A stretch of DNA of 64,000 bases from Streptomyces sp. NBC_00239 (GCF_036194065.1 NZ_CP108095.1:6634001-6698000), one strand, 5' to 3'. Positions 21,134 to 29,437 are shown, counted from the stretch's first letter. Program-made: numbers and translations. The notes: generated by a model not told the origin, from the sequence alone.

Positions 21134-21562
21134 TCAGGCGACCAGGGCGGCGAGCTTGCGCAGCGACTCGTTGAGGGCGGCGGTCGCCGAGTCCTTGAGC
21201 TTGCCGGCCATCAGGGAGACGGCCGCGCCGGTGAAGTCGCCGTCGATGCGCACCGTGGTCGCCTCGCCGTCCGGGACCAGCGTGTAGCGGGTGCCCACGA
21301 CCACGCCCATCGGGCCCTTGCCGCGGATGGCCAGCACCCGTCCGTCCTCCAGGGCCTCCACCGTCCAGGTCACCTCGGCCGGGAAGCCCATCATCTTCAT
21401 GTTCTCCTCGAAGGTGGCGCCGACCGCGAGGTTCTCCGGGCCGCCCTTCGGGAAGCTGGTGTGGGTCTGGCTCCACTGGCCGTACGCACTCCAGTCGGTC
21501 AGCTGCGACCAGACCTTCGCGGCGGGCGCCTCGATGCGTGATTCCGCGGTGACTTCGGCCAT
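21134..21562 (-). CDS. SRPBCC family (START/polyketide-cyclase-like) protein
   Basis: This 142-residue protein has the SRPBCC fold pattern: ESRIEAPAAKVWSQLTDWSAYGQW at the N-terminus, a central beta-sheet (GRGP...VVGTRYTLVPDG), and a long C-terminal helix. Such proteins bind hydrophobic ligands or act as cyclases/dehydratases. Alone, the ligand cannot be named. A CTGAC-N5-GTCAG dyad lies 65 bp upstream of the start, in its promoter region. Confidence 0.82.
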   Translation of the reverse strand: MAEVTAESRIEAPAAKVWSQLTDWSAYGQWSQTHTSFPKGGPENLAVGATFEENMKMMGFPAEVTWTVEALEDGRVLAIRGKGPMGVVVGTRYTLVPDGEATTVRIDGDFTGAAVSLMAGKLKDSATAALNESLRKLAALVA

Positions 21563-21626
21563 GCGACCACCCCTTCTCGACGGTTCGTGCCGCGGAACGT
21601 AGTCCGCACGGCCGGAACATTCAATA

Positions 21627-21641
21627 CTGACGACCTGTCAG
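21627..21641. promoter_or_regulatory. CTGAC-N5-GTCAG dyad upstream of the SRPBCC gene
   Basis: A perfect 5-5-5 inverted repeat (CTGAC GACCT GTCAG) lies between the divergent SRPBCC and EamA genes. The same dyad with another spacer is at 29355-29369 between two other divergent genes, which suggests a shared regulator, probably TetR-like. Confidence 0.55.
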
Positions 21642-21731
21642 ATATCGGGGGTGGGCCGGGCCCGCCGAGGCCGCCGTCTCAACAGGTGTGACAGGGATGA
21701 CGGTGCTGACCTCGGGTGTCATGATGGCCGG

Positions 21732-22778
21732 ATGCAAGCGTCAGGGAGAAATGCCGGGCTGGGACTCGCTTTGGTCTCGGCCCTCGCCTTCGGTGGTTCC
21801 GGAGTGGCGGCGAAGCCGCTGATCGAGGCGGGTCTCGACCCGCTCCACGTGGTGTGGCTCAGGGTGGCCGGCGCCGCCCTCGTGCTGTCACCGCTGGCCT
21901 GGAAACACCGTTCCCTGGTGCGGCGCAGGCCCGCACTGCTCGCCGGATTCGGCCTCCTGGCGGTCGCCGGCGTCCAGGCCTTCTACTTCGCCTCGATATC
22001 CCGGATCCCGGTCGGGGTCGCGCTGCTGCTCGAATACCTCGGCCCCGCGCTGCTCCTCGGCTACATCCGCTTCGTCCAGCGCAAGCCCGTCAGCCGGGCC
22101 GCCGCGGGCGGAGCCGCCCTCGCCGTGGCCGGCCTGGCCTTCGTCGTGGAGATCTGGGCGGGCCTGAGCCTGGACCTGCTCGGTGTCCTGCTCGGCCTCG
22201 CCGCCGCCTGCTGCCAGGCCTGCTACTTCGTCCTCGCCGACCAGGGCAGCGACGGCAAGTCCGAGGCGCCCGACCCGCTCGGGGTCATCGCGTACGGCAT
22301 GCTCGTCGGCATGCTGGTGCTGACGGTCGTCGCCCGGCCGTGGCGGATGGACTGGTCGGTGCTGGGCGGATCGGCCTCGATGAACGGCACCGACGTGCCG
22401 GCGCTGGCGCTGCTCGGCTGGGTGGTCCTGATCGCGACCGTGTTCGCGTACGTCACCGGTGTCGTGTCGGTGCGCAAGCTCTCGCCGCAGGTGGCCGGGG
22501 TGGTGGCCTTCCTGGAGGCGATCACCGCGGTGGTCTTCGGGTGGGTGCTGCTCGGCGAGCAGCTCTCGACCCCGCAGATCGTCGGCGGCGGGCTGGTGCT
22601 CTTCGGCGCCTTCATCGCCCAGACCTCGCGGCCCGCCGCCGGGCCGGCCGAGCCGGTGGCGGCCGGCGGACCGGGTACGAGCGCGCGTACGAGTACGGGC
22701 GCGGGCGCGGCCGGGGAGTCCGATGCCGCGGACCGGCCGGGGACGGGTGCCCTGGACCACGAGACCACCACCGCATAG
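21732..22778 (+). CDS. EamA/DMT-family exporter
   Basis: This 348-residue protein has ten predicted membrane helices in two EamA repeats (about residues 10-140 and 160-295) with typical LGEQLSTPQIVGGGLVLFGAF near the second repeat end, then a disordered, Thr/Gly/Ala-rich tail. DMT exporters move amino acids, purines or drugs outward; the substrate is unknown. The start at 21732 lacks a Shine-Dalgarno site, so the mRNA may be leaderless. It is followed by a short leader peptide and a second EamA gene. Confidence 0.85.
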   Translation: MQASGRNAGLGLALVSALAFGGSGVAAKPLIEAGLDPLHVVWLRVAGAALVLSPLAWKHRSLVRRRPALLAGFGLLAVAGVQAFYFASISRIPVGVALLLEYLGPALLLGYIRFVQRKPVSRAAAGGAALAVAGLAFVVEIWAGLSLDLLGVLLGLAAACCQACYFVLADQGSDGKSEAPDPLGVIAYGMLVGMLVLTVVARPWRMDWSVLGGSASMNGTDVPALALLGWVVLIATVFAYVTGVVSVRKLSPQVAGVVAFLEAITAVVFGWVLLGEQLSTPQIVGGGLVLFGAFIAQTSRPAAGPAEPVAAGGPGTSARTSTGAGAAGESDAADRPGTGALDHETTTA

Positions 22779-22788
22779 GGTGCTGATC

Positions 22789-22824
22789 ATGCTGTCGACC
22801 GTGCTGCCGCCGCCCGCCTCCTAG
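22789..22824 (+). CDS. Putative 11-residue leader peptide MLSTVLPPPAS
   Basis: A leaderless-type box TAGGGT (22776-22781, overlapping the stop of the previous EamA gene) is followed by 7 nt and ATG-CTG-TCG-ACC-GTG-CTG-CCG-CCG-CCC-GCC-TCC-TAG. The peptide holds three consecutive prolines just before its end, a ribosome-stalling sequence. Hairpins overlap its stop and follow it (see next entry). It precedes an EamA exporter gene and looks like a translation-coupled attenuator. Inference only. Confidence 0.5.
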   Translation: MLSTVLPPPAS

Positions 22825-22876
22825 CGGGCGGCAGGCCTACCGTTTCGAGGACCCTGCCCGGGGAGCTCCCGGGCAG
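22812..22876 (+). promoter_or_regulatory. Candidate attenuator between leader peptide and EamA gene
   Basis: Three competing pairings can be drawn: GCCCGC (22812-22817) with GCGGGC (22824-22829) across the leader stop; GGCAGG (22830-22835) with CCTGCC (22853-22858); and a strong terminator-like stem CTGCCCGGG (22854-22862) with CCCGGGCAG (22868-22876). The second and third are mutually exclusive, as in attenuators. Confidence 0.45.
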
Positions 22877-22943
22877 GCCGCTGCTGCCCGCGTCCGGAAC
22901 CCAGTGACTCCCGTCCTGCCTTCCTGATTCCGCGGAGAAGCAC

Positions 22944-23903
22944 GTGTCGACTTTTCGTTCCCTGCCCGTTTCGCCCCTCGGGCGCAGCCTGCTGTCCCTG
23001 ATCGTGGCCGGAGCCGCCTGGGGGACCGCCGGAGCGGCCGCCTCGCTGCTCTACCTCGCGAGCGACCTGGGCCCGCTCGCCCTCACCTTCTGGCGCTGCG
23101 CGGGCGGGCTCGTCCTGCTGCTGGGCGCGCTCGCGCTGCGGAGGCGCCGGGCGGGATCGCCCCTGCCCGCCGGTCCGGCCGCGGTCGCCGTTCAGGCGCG
23201 CGGCTCGCTGGTCGCCACCGGGCTGCTCTTCACCCTGTTCCAGGCGGCGTACTTCGCCGCCGTGCTGGAGACCGGGCTGGCCGTCGGCACCGTGGTCTGC
23301 CTCGGCGCCGGGCCGGTGCTGATCGCGCTCGGCGCGCGCTTCGGGATGGGGGAGCGGCTCGGTCTCGGGGGCGCGCTCGCCGTCGGCGGAGCGCTCGCCG
23401 GGCTGTGCGTCCTGGTGCTGGGCAGCGGCGGCGGCACGGTACGGCCGCTCGGGGTCGGATACGCGCTGCTGTCCGCGGCCGGCTATGCCGGGATGACCCT
23501 GCGGACCCGGGCGCTGGGCCGCCGCGGCGCGGCCGGGGACCCGCTGGTGACGACCGCCTGGTCGCTGGCGGTCGGTACGGTCACGCTGCTGCCGCTCGGT
23601 CTGGCGGAGGGGCTGCTGCCGCACGCGGCGGACGCCGGCCGGGTGCTGGGGCTGCTCGTCTACGTGGCCGCGGTGCCGACCGCGCTGGCGTACGCGCTCT
23701 ACTTCACGGGAGCGGCCGCGGTGCGCGCCGCCACGGTCTCGGTGATCATGCTGATCGAGCCGGTGAGCGCTGCGGTGATCGCGGTGGCGCTGCTGGGCGA
23801 GGAACTCTCGTCGGCGACGGTCGCGGGCACGCTGCTGCTGCTCGTGGCGGTGGCGGGGCTGACGTTCGCGGAATCGCGCCGGAGCCTGGCGGTGGCGGGG
23901 TAG
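22944..23903 (+). CDS. EamA/DMT-family exporter, second copy
   Basis: This 319-residue, ten-helix protein has two EamA domains (about 17-145 and 160-310; [19 protein letters not shown] near the end). It starts with GTG at 22944 after a 120-nt leader that carries a short peptide and hairpins. The substrate is unknown, but the proline-containing leader hints at control by proline/amino-acid starvation or antibiotic-induced stalling. A hairpin terminator follows. Confidence 0.85.
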   Translation: MSTFRSLPVSPLGRSLLSLIVAGAAWGTAGAAASLLYLASDLGPLALTFWRCAGGLVLLLGALALRRRRAGSPLPAGPAAVAVQARGSLVATGLLFTLFQAAYFAAVLETGLAVGTVVCLGAGPVLIALGARFGMGERLGLGGALAVGGALAGLCVLVLGSGGGTVRPLGVGYALLSAAGYAGMTLRTRALGRRGAAGDPLVTTAWSLAVGTVTLLPLGLAEGLLPHAADAGRVLGLLVYVAAVPTALAYALYFTGAAAVRAATVSVIMLIEPVSAAVIAVALLGEELSSATVAGTLLLLVAVAGLTFAESRRSLAVAG

Positions 23904-23918
23904 CCGGGGCATGACGGC

Positions 23919-23953
23919 GCCCGGGTAGCCGACCCCTGTACGGCTACCCGGGC
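23919..23953 (+). terminator. Terminator after the second EamA gene
   Basis: GCCCGGGTAGCCG (23919-23931) pairs perfectly with CGGCTACCCGGGC (23941-23953), a 13-bp stem with a 9-nt loop, starting 16 nt after the stop. Confidence 0.85.
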
Positions 23954-23985
23954 CCGTGTCTTGCGGAGGCGGGTCGTTTGTTCTT

Positions 23986-24079
23986 GGGGCTCCGCCCCAA
24001 ACCCCGCGCCTCAAACGCCGGCGAGGCTGGGTCGGGCTCCGCCCGAACCCTGCGCCTCAAACGCCGCCGAGGCTGGGTG
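23986..24079. repeat. Dispersed intergenic element, two tandem copies
   Basis: Two copies of an approximately 46-bp element (GGCTCCGCCC ... GCGCCTCAAACGCC...GAGGCTGGGT) lie in direct order. A related copy is at 18205-18250. It is an intergenic repeat of the kind scattered in Streptomyces chromosomes. Confidence 0.8.
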
Positions 24080-24099
24080 GTGTGCCGTGTGTCGCCGGG

Positions 24100-24792
24100 C
24101 TAGAGCGCGGTGATGTACTCCGGGACCTCGATGCCGTCCGCGAGATCGGCCGCCGGGATCGGGGTGCCGTACGTGCGCGGCAGCGGGACCACGCCGGACC
24201 AGAACGGCAGCGAAAGGTCCTCGGCGTCGTCGTTCGGGCCGCCGGTGCGGATCTTCGCCGAGACCTCGCGGAGGTCGAGGCGGACCACGGCGGTGGCGGC
24301 GAGTTCCTTGGCGTTCGCGGGGCGGGAGTCGGCGGAGCGGCCCGGGACGACGTGGTCGACGAGGGCGTCGAGGGCCATCCGGCGCTCGGCCTCGTCGGTC
24401 ACCTGGTAGGCGGTGCCGTGCACGACGACCGAGCGGTAGTTGATGGAGTGGTGGAACGCGGAACGTGCCAGCACCAGGCCGTCGACGTGGGTGACGGTCA
24501 GGCACACCTTCAGCCCCGGGTCGGCTTCGCCGCCGGCGCCCGCCTCGCGCATCGGCCGCGAACCGGTCGAGCCGTGCACGTACAGGGTCTCGCCGACCCG
24601 GCCGTAGAGCGTGGGCAGCACGACGGGGGCGCCGTCGCGGACGAAGCCGAGGTGGCAGACGTAGGCCTCGTCGAGTATCGCGTGCACGGTTTCGCGGTCG
24701 TACGCCGCACGTTCGCGGGACCGGGTGGGAACCGTGCGGTCGGTCGGCTCGTAGGCCCCGGTGGACTCGGCGGGGGCGGTGGCGGCGGACAT
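24100..24792 (-). CDS. Pyridoxamine 5'-phosphate oxidase-fold (PPOX) protein
   Basis: This 230-residue protein has a split-barrel flavin/F420-type fold: AILDEAYVCHLGFVRDGAPVVLPTLYGRVGETLYVHGST, then VCLTVTHVDGLVLARSAFHHSINYRSVVVHG. It belongs to the PPOX/nimA-like set often placed next to MocR regulators. The start at 24792 is preferred because GGAG lies inside the upstream ATGGAGATCGCAATG; the alternative is 24804. It is divergent from the MocR gene with a palindrome between them, consistent with MocR control. The substrate and cofactor are unknown. Confidence 0.85.
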   Translation of the reverse strand: MSAATAPAESTGAYEPTDRTVPTRSRERAAYDRETVHAILDEAYVCHLGFVRDGAPVVLPTLYGRVGETLYVHGSTGSRPMREAGAGGEADPGLKVCLTVTHVDGLVLARSAFHHSINYRSVVVHGTAYQVTDEAERRMALDALVDHVVPGRSADSRPANAKELAATAVVRLDLREVSAKIRTGGPNDDAEDLSLPFWSGVVPLPRTYGTPIPAADLADGIEVPEYITAL

Positions 24793-24804
24793 TGCGATCT
24801 CCAT

Positions 24805-24816
24805 TGCACTAGTGCA
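24805..24816. promoter_or_regulatory. TGCACTAGTGCA palindrome between PPOX and MocR genes
   Basis: A perfect 12-bp palindrome lies in the 50-bp space between the divergent starts (24792 and 24843). It is well placed to be the operator bound by the MocR protein and to control both genes. Confidence 0.6.
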
Positions 24817-24842
24817 TAATCTGGTTTGTGCTAGGAGGGTAC

Positions 24843-26159
24843 ATGATCAGTGGGCGTCGTGCATCGGAGATTTCCGCGAGCGTCGAGCAGGCCGTGGGGT
24901 CCGGGGAGCTCGCGCCCGGCGCGGTGCTCCCGCCGATGCGGGAGCTCGCCGCCACGCTCGGGGTGAACCCCAACACCGTGGCCGCGGCCTACCGGACGCT
25001 GCGCGAGCGGGGTGTCATCGAGACCGACGGCCGCCGCGGCAGCCGGGTCCGGGCCCGGCCCGCCACCGCGCCGCGCGACGCGGTCCGGGTCGACGTGCTC
25101 CCCGGGGTCCGCGACCTCGCCACGGGCAATCCGGACGTCGCCCTGCTGCCCTCGCTCACCGAAGCCCTCGCCGCCGCCGCCCGGCGCAACGCCGCGCACC
25201 CGGGCCTGTACGGGTACGACACCGTGCTGCCGGAGCTGGAACGGCTGGCCCGGGCCGGCTTCGACGCCGACGGGGTGCCCGCCGGGCCCGTCGCGGTGAC
25301 CTCGGGCTCCCTCGACGCGATCGAACGGGTGCTGGCCGCGCACCTCAAGCCGGGCGACGCCGTCGCCGTCGAGGACCCGGGCTGGAGCAGCCTCCTCGAC
25401 CTGGTGCCCGCCATGGGGCTGCGCATCCTGCCGGTCGCCCTCGACGAGGAGGGGCCGCTGCCCGACAGCGTGGCCGGGGCGCTCGCCGACGGGGCCCGGG
25501 CGCTGATCGTCACCGACCGGGCGCAGAACCCGACCGGTGCGGCCGTGACCGGACCGCGGGCGGCCGCACTGCGCGCGGTGCTCGCCGGCCACCCGCACGT
25601 CCTGGTGATCGACGACGACCACGGCCACGCCATCGTCGACCTGCCGCTGCACACGCTGGCCGGCGCCACCGACCGCTGGGTGTTCGTGCGTTCCGCCGCC
25701 AAGGGGTACGGGCCCGACCTGCGGCTCGCGGTGCTCACCGGGGACGACACCACCCTCGACCGGGTGCGCGGCCGCTACCGGCTCGGGCCCGGCTGGGTCA
25801 GCCGGCTGCTCCAGTACGCGGTGGTCCACCTGTGGTCGGAGCGCGCGGTGGACCCGGCCGTGGTGGCCCGGTCGTACGCCGCCCGGCGGGACGCGCTGAT
25901 CGGGGCGCTGGCCGGGCGCGGCATCGAGTCGTACGGGCGCAGCGGGCTCAACGTATGGGTGCCGGTCGCCGACGAGACCGGGGCGGCGACCCGGCTGCTC
26001 CAGGCGGGCTGGGCGGTGGCGCCGGGGGCGCGGTTCCGGGTGGCCGGCCCGCCCGGGGTCCGGCTCACCGTGTCCTCGCTGACGGAACACGACATCGAGC
26101 CGCTCGCCGATGCCGTGGCCGCCGCGGTCCGGCCCGCGGCGGGATCGCGCTTCGCCTGA
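24843..26159 (+). CDS. MocR-type regulator (GntR HTH fused to class I aminotransferase fold)
   Basis: This 438-residue protein has a GntR winged HTH in residues 5-70 (LPPMRELAATLGVNPNTVAAAYRTL) and an aminotransferase-fold region (about 90-430) with PLP-binding lysine in VRSAAKGYGPDLRLAVL and the conserved DRAQNPTG. MocR proteins sense PLP-linked ligands and regulate neighbouring genes. The ATG at 24843 has GGAGGG upstream; the GTG at 24828 would lack one. It is divergent from a PPOX-fold gene, its probable target, which suggests a role in vitamin B6 or amino-acid metabolism. Confidence 0.88.
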   Translation: MISGRRASEISASVEQAVGSGELAPGAVLPPMRELAATLGVNPNTVAAAYRTLRERGVIETDGRRGSRVRARPATAPRDAVRVDVLPGVRDLATGNPDVALLPSLTEALAAAARRNAAHPGLYGYDTVLPELERLARAGFDADGVPAGPVAVTSGSLDAIERVLAAHLKPGDAVAVEDPGWSSLLDLVPAMGLRILPVALDEEGPLPDSVAGALADGARALIVTDRAQNPTGAAVTGPRAAALRAVLAGHPHVLVIDDDHGHAIVDLPLHTLAGATDRWVFVRSAAKGYGPDLRLAVLTGDDTTLDRVRGRYRLGPGWVSRLLQYAVVHLWSERAVDPAVVARSYAARRDALIGALAGRGIESYGRSGLNVWVPVADETGAATRLLQAGWAVAPGARFRVAGPPGVRLTVSSLTEHDIEPLADAVAAAVRPAAGSRFA

Positions 26160-26222
26160 GCGGGGGGCGGGTGCGGGGGGCGGGTGCGGGGTGCCGTTCC
26201 GGCGGCCGGCCGGGCCGGCCGG

Positions 26223-27218
26223 TCAGGCGCCGGCGCGGGGCTTGGGGCGGCTCTGGGTGAGGGCCGCGCCCGCCAGCACGATCAGTGCGCCCACCGGGGT
26301 GTTCCAGTGCGTGGACTCGCCGAGGACCAGCACGCCCGCCGCGGTCGCGATCACCGGGATGAAGTAGGTGACCATCTGGGCCGTGGTCGGACCGACCTCG
26401 ACGACCAGCCCGTACTGCATCTGTAGGGCGAGCCCGGTGCCGAGGACGCCCAGGGCCAGCACCGCCAGGGTCGGCCAGAGCGGGAACGCGGCCGGTGCGG
26501 AGGTGGCCAGCGGGGTCACCACGGCCAGTTGGAGGGTGGCCAGCGCCAGCTGCGCGCCCGTCATTGCGATCGGCGAGCTCGTGCTGCCGGCCAGGGTGCG
26601 CCGTACGTAGATCCAGCCGACCGGGTAGCAGAACGACGCGAGCAGGGCCATCGCGGTGCCGGAGGCGTCGAGGCCGGAGAAGCCCTGCCAGGCGCCGAGC
26701 ACCGTCAGCACCCCGAGGAAGCCGATGCCCAGGCCCGCCACCCGGCGCCGGGTCGGCCGGTCCTCCGACAGCGCCACCAGGGAGAGCGCCATGCCCCAGA
26801 GCGGCGAGGTGGCGTTGCAGATCCCCGCCAGACCGGACGGGATCGTGAGCTCCGCGTACGCGAACAGCGTGAACGGCAACGCGTTGAGCAGCAGCGCCGA
26901 GACCGCCAGGTGCCCCCAAGTGCGCAGCCCGCGGGGCAGCCGCTCCCGCTTGACCAGCAGCGCCGCACCCAGCACCGCCGTGCCGAAGAACACCCGGCCG
27001 AGGGTCACCTGGAGCGGCGCGTAGCCGTCGGTGCCCACCTTGATCAGCAGGAAGCTGAACCCCCAGATCGTGGAGAGGGCGGCGAACCGCAGCCGCCAGT
27101 CGAGCCCGGGCCGGGCGGCGGCCGGGGCGGCGGCGGTGGCAGGGGCGACGCGGGAGACGGGGGAGACGAGTGTGGCGGGGGCGGCAGGGCGGTGCGACGG
27201 GGCTGCGGGTGCGCTCAT
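26223..27218 (-). CDS. EamA/DMT-family exporter, third copy
   Basis: This 331-residue protein has ten predicted helices after a Pro/Ala-rich N-terminal tail (about 35 residues), with typical WGFSFLLIKVGTDGYAPLQVTLGR and ATSPLWGMALSLVALSEDRPTRRR. It is divergent from a LysR gene whose likely binding site lies in between, so its expression is probably LysR-dependent, as is usual for amino-acid exporters. The start at 27218 follows AAGGTGAG. Confidence 0.85.
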   Translation of the reverse strand: MSAPAAPSHRPAAPATLVSPVSRVAPATAAAPAAARPGLDWRLRFAALSTIWGFSFLLIKVGTDGYAPLQVTLGRVFFGTAVLGAALLVKRERLPRGLRTWGHLAVSALLLNALPFTLFAYAELTIPSGLAGICNATSPLWGMALSLVALSEDRPTRRRVAGLGIGFLGVLTVLGAWQGFSGLDASGTAMALLASFCYPVGWIYVRRTLAGSTSSPIAMTGAQLALATLQLAVVTPLATSAPAAFPLWPTLAVLALGVLGTGLALQMQYGLVVEVGPTTAQMVTYFIPVIATAAGVLVLGESTHWNTPVGALIVLAGAALTQSRPKPRAGA

Positions 27219-27255
27219 ACGGCTCACCTTGCTGGGCCGTACCTCGTAGCACAAG

Positions 27256-27285
27256 CGAGATTCTCTCGACCGGAAAGCGTAGTGT
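27256..27285 (+). promoter_or_regulatory. LysR dyad and leaderless -10 box
   Basis: CGAGA-TTC-TCTCG (27256-27268) is a perfect 5-3-5 dyad between the divergent EamA and LysR genes. TAGTGT (27280-27285) stands 7 nt before the LysR ATG at 27293, typical of a leaderless promoter. Confidence 0.55.
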
Positions 27286-27292
27286 TGCTTAC

Positions 27293-28213
27293 ATGTTGAA
27301 TCTGGAGCGCCTGCGCACCCTCGACGCCCTCGCCCGCCACGGCTCGGTCAGCGGCGCGGCCGGCGGACTCCACGTCACCACCTCCGCCGTCTCCCAGCAG
27401 ATGGCCAAACTGGAGCGTGAGGTCGGCCAGCCGCTGCTCGCCAAGAACGGCCGGGGCGTGCGCCTCACCGAGGCGGGGCAACTGCTCGCCGGGCACGCGG
27501 CGCGGATCATCTCGCAGGTGGAGCAGGCCCAGGCGGACGTCGAGGCGCAGCGCGGCCGGGCCGTGGGCGAACTGCGGATCGCCGCCTTCCCGACCGCCCT
27601 GCGCGGCCTGTGCCCGGCCGCGATCGGCGCGCTCCGCCGCGACCACCCCGAACTGCGGGTGCGTACCCGCGAGACCGAACCCGAGCAGGCCATGGCGGCC
27701 GTCGTGCGCGGTGATTTCGACCTGGCCGTGGCCATCGACTGGTACAACAAGCGGATGCCGGTGCCCGGCGAACTGGTGCGGGCCCCGCTGCTCGACGACG
27801 CGGCCGATGTCGCGGTGCCCGCGGACCATCCCCTCGCGGACCGCGCCGAGGTGTCCCTCGCGGAGTTCGCCGAGGACGACTGGATCTCCTGGAACGAGGG
27901 CCAGTTCTGCCACGAATGGCTGGTTTTCACGCTCCGCGGCGAGGGGATCGAGCCGCGCATCGAGCACATCGCCGAGGAGCACCACACCCAGCTGGCCTTC
28001 GTCGCGGCCGGGCTCGGGGTCTGTGTGGCCCCCCGGCTGGGGCGCGGCCCGGTGCCGCCCGGCGTGCGGCTGCTGCCGGTCCGCGACCCGGTCCTGCGGC
28101 ACATCTACGCGGTGTGGCGGGCGGACGCCGACCGCCGGCCGTCGGTACGCGCCGCGGTGGCGGCCCTGCAGGCGGCCGGAGCGGCCTACGGGCGGGCGGC
28201 GGGAGCCGTGTAG
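27293..28213 (+). CDS. LysR-family transcriptional regulator
   Basis: This 306-residue protein has an N-terminal HTH (residues 3-62; LNLERLRTLDALARHGSVSGAAGGLHVTTSAVSQQM) and a LysR substrate-binding domain (about 90-290). It is divergent from an EamA exporter, so it probably activates that gene in response to an exported metabolite. The start is leaderless-type at 27293; upstream frame extension is ignored. The inducer is unknown. Confidence 0.9.
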   Translation: MLNLERLRTLDALARHGSVSGAAGGLHVTTSAVSQQMAKLEREVGQPLLAKNGRGVRLTEAGQLLAGHAARIISQVEQAQADVEAQRGRAVGELRIAAFPTALRGLCPAAIGALRRDHPELRVRTRETEPEQAMAAVVRGDFDLAVAIDWYNKRMPVPGELVRAPLLDDAADVAVPADHPLADRAEVSLAEFAEDDWISWNEGQFCHEWLVFTLRGEGIEPRIEHIAEEHHTQLAFVAAGLGVCVAPRLGRGPVPPGVRLLPVRDPVLRHIYAVWRADADRRPSVRAAVAALQAAGAAYGRAAGAV

Positions 28214-28340
28214 GGGCCGCCGGCCGAGCCGGGTAAGGGCGGCCCGGCCCGCCCGGCTTGACGGGTCCCGGAGTCAGGCGTACTCCGGAAGCAGGGGAGC
28301 CATCCGCAACCTCGGGAGGGGGCCGGAGAGGAGTCCCGTC

Positions 28341-28745
28341 ATGCTGGGCGAACTGATTGCTGAGGAACAGGGCGAGATCACGAGCGTCCGGGTGCTCTCC
28401 ACCGACGGCGGGCACGCCGTCACGGAGGCCTCGATCCAGGCGGCCGGGACGCTTCTGGGCGCGCCGGTCAAGGAGATGGGCACGTACGAGTCGGTCACGC
28501 GGGCCGACGGCACGCTCTTCGGCGAAGGCCAGGGCATCGTGACGAGCGCGGAGGGGGAGACCGCCACCTGGCACGGATCCGGCGTCGGCCACTTCACCGA
28601 CGCGGGCGGGATCAACTGGCGCGGCGCCATCTTCTACGAGACGGCCGCACCCTCCTTCACCCGCCTCAACGGCCTCGCCGCCGTATTCGAGTTCGACACC
28701 GACGAGGCGGGGAAGGCGACCGCGCGGATCTTCGCGTGGATCTGA
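28341..28745 (+). CDS. Conserved hypothetical protein, beta-barrel-like
   Basis: This 134-residue protein has MLGELIAEEQGEITSVRVLSTDG, EASIQAAGTLLGAPVKEMGTYESVTR, and WRGAIFYETAAPSFTRLNGLAAVFEFDTDE. Alternating polar/hydrophobic strands suggest a small beta-barrel of the allene-oxide-cyclase/lipocalin type. GAGAGGAG at 28326-28333 supports the ATG at 28341. It follows a LysR gene. No function is claimed. Confidence 0.7.
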   Translation: MLGELIAEEQGEITSVRVLSTDGGHAVTEASIQAAGTLLGAPVKEMGTYESVTRADGTLFGEGQGIVTSAEGETATWHGSGVGHFTDAGGINWRGAIFYETAAPSFTRLNGLAAVFEFDTDEAGKATARIFAWI

Positions 28746-28800
28746 CCGATCCGGCCGACCCTCGCAGGATCCCGCCGATCCGGCCCGTCCGGCCGACTTG

Positions 28801-28855
28801 GCCGCTCCTGCCGCTCCTGCTGCTCATGCCGCTCCTGCTGCTCCGGCCGCTCCTG
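28801..28855. repeat. CCGCTCCTG microrepeat region
   Basis: Five near-identical CCGCTCCTG/GCTGCTC units follow one another. The array lies between a hypothetical gene and a convergent PPOX gene. No coding role is seen. Confidence 0.8.
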
Positions 28856-28874
28856 TGCGGTGCGGGCGGACCGC

Positions 28875-29333
28875 TCAGAGTTTGCGGAAGTCCCAGGACA
28901 CGATCGAGTCGGGAGTGAGCCGGATCCAGGCGTGGCGTCCGTCGTGGGGCATCTCGGGAATGCCGAAGTTCTTGGCCGGAAACAGCTGCTCCGGACGGGT
29001 CAGCTCGGGGCAGGGCTCGCCGGTGCGCGGAGCCTCGCCCACGAAGACCGCGCTGCCGGACAGCTCGACGCCGCGCAGTTCGTCGTACGACTCGCCGGCG
29101 TCCACGACCACCGAGATCCGCGGATCCTTGGTGAGGTCGGACCAGCGGCGGCTGCGGGTGATCGAGTACAGCCACAGGGAGGTGCCGTCCCAGGCGAACC
29201 ACAGGGCTCCCACGTGCGGGCGGCCGTCGGGGGAGACCGTCGCGACCCGGCAGGTGCGCTGCTCCGCGAGGAAGGCGTCGACCTCCTCGCCGGTCATCAT
29301 GATCCTTCGGCCGCGCCGCTGCGTCTGGTCCAT
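28875..29333 (-). CDS. PPOX-class (F420/flavin-dependent) pyridoxamine oxidase-fold protein
   Basis: This 152-residue split-barrel protein (MMTGEEVDAFLAEQRTCRVATVSPDGRPHVGALWFAWDGTSLWLYSITRSRRWSDL) is similar to actinobacterial deazaflavin-binding PPOX enzymes. Residues GRPHVGALWFAW and SRRWSDL are typical of the cofactor site. It is divergent from an isochorismatase-like gene, with a CTGAC-N5-GTCAG dyad in between. The substrate is unknown. Confidence 0.85.
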   Translation of the reverse strand: MDQTQRRGRRIMMTGEEVDAFLAEQRTCRVATVSPDGRPHVGALWFAWDGTSLWLYSITRSRRWSDLTKDPRISVVVDAGESYDELRGVELSGSAVFVGEAPRTGEPCPELTRPEQLFPAKNFGIPEMPHDGRHAWIRLTPDSIVSWDFRKL

Positions 29334-29354
29334 CAGCCGTCCACCCCTTCACAT

Positions 29355-29369
29355 CTGACTGTGTGTCAG
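29355..29369. promoter_or_regulatory. CTGAC-N5-GTCAG dyad
   Basis: CTGAC TGTGT GTCAG, perfect 5-5-5, lies in the divergent promoter region between the PPOX gene (start 29333) and the isochorismatase-like gene (start 29438). It matches the dyad at 21627-21641. Confidence 0.55.
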
Positions 29370-29437
29370 GAAGCATGGAGGCTCGGCCGCCGCCGCGCAA
29401 TCACGCGTCGGCACCACCTCACGCCACGGGAGCCGCC

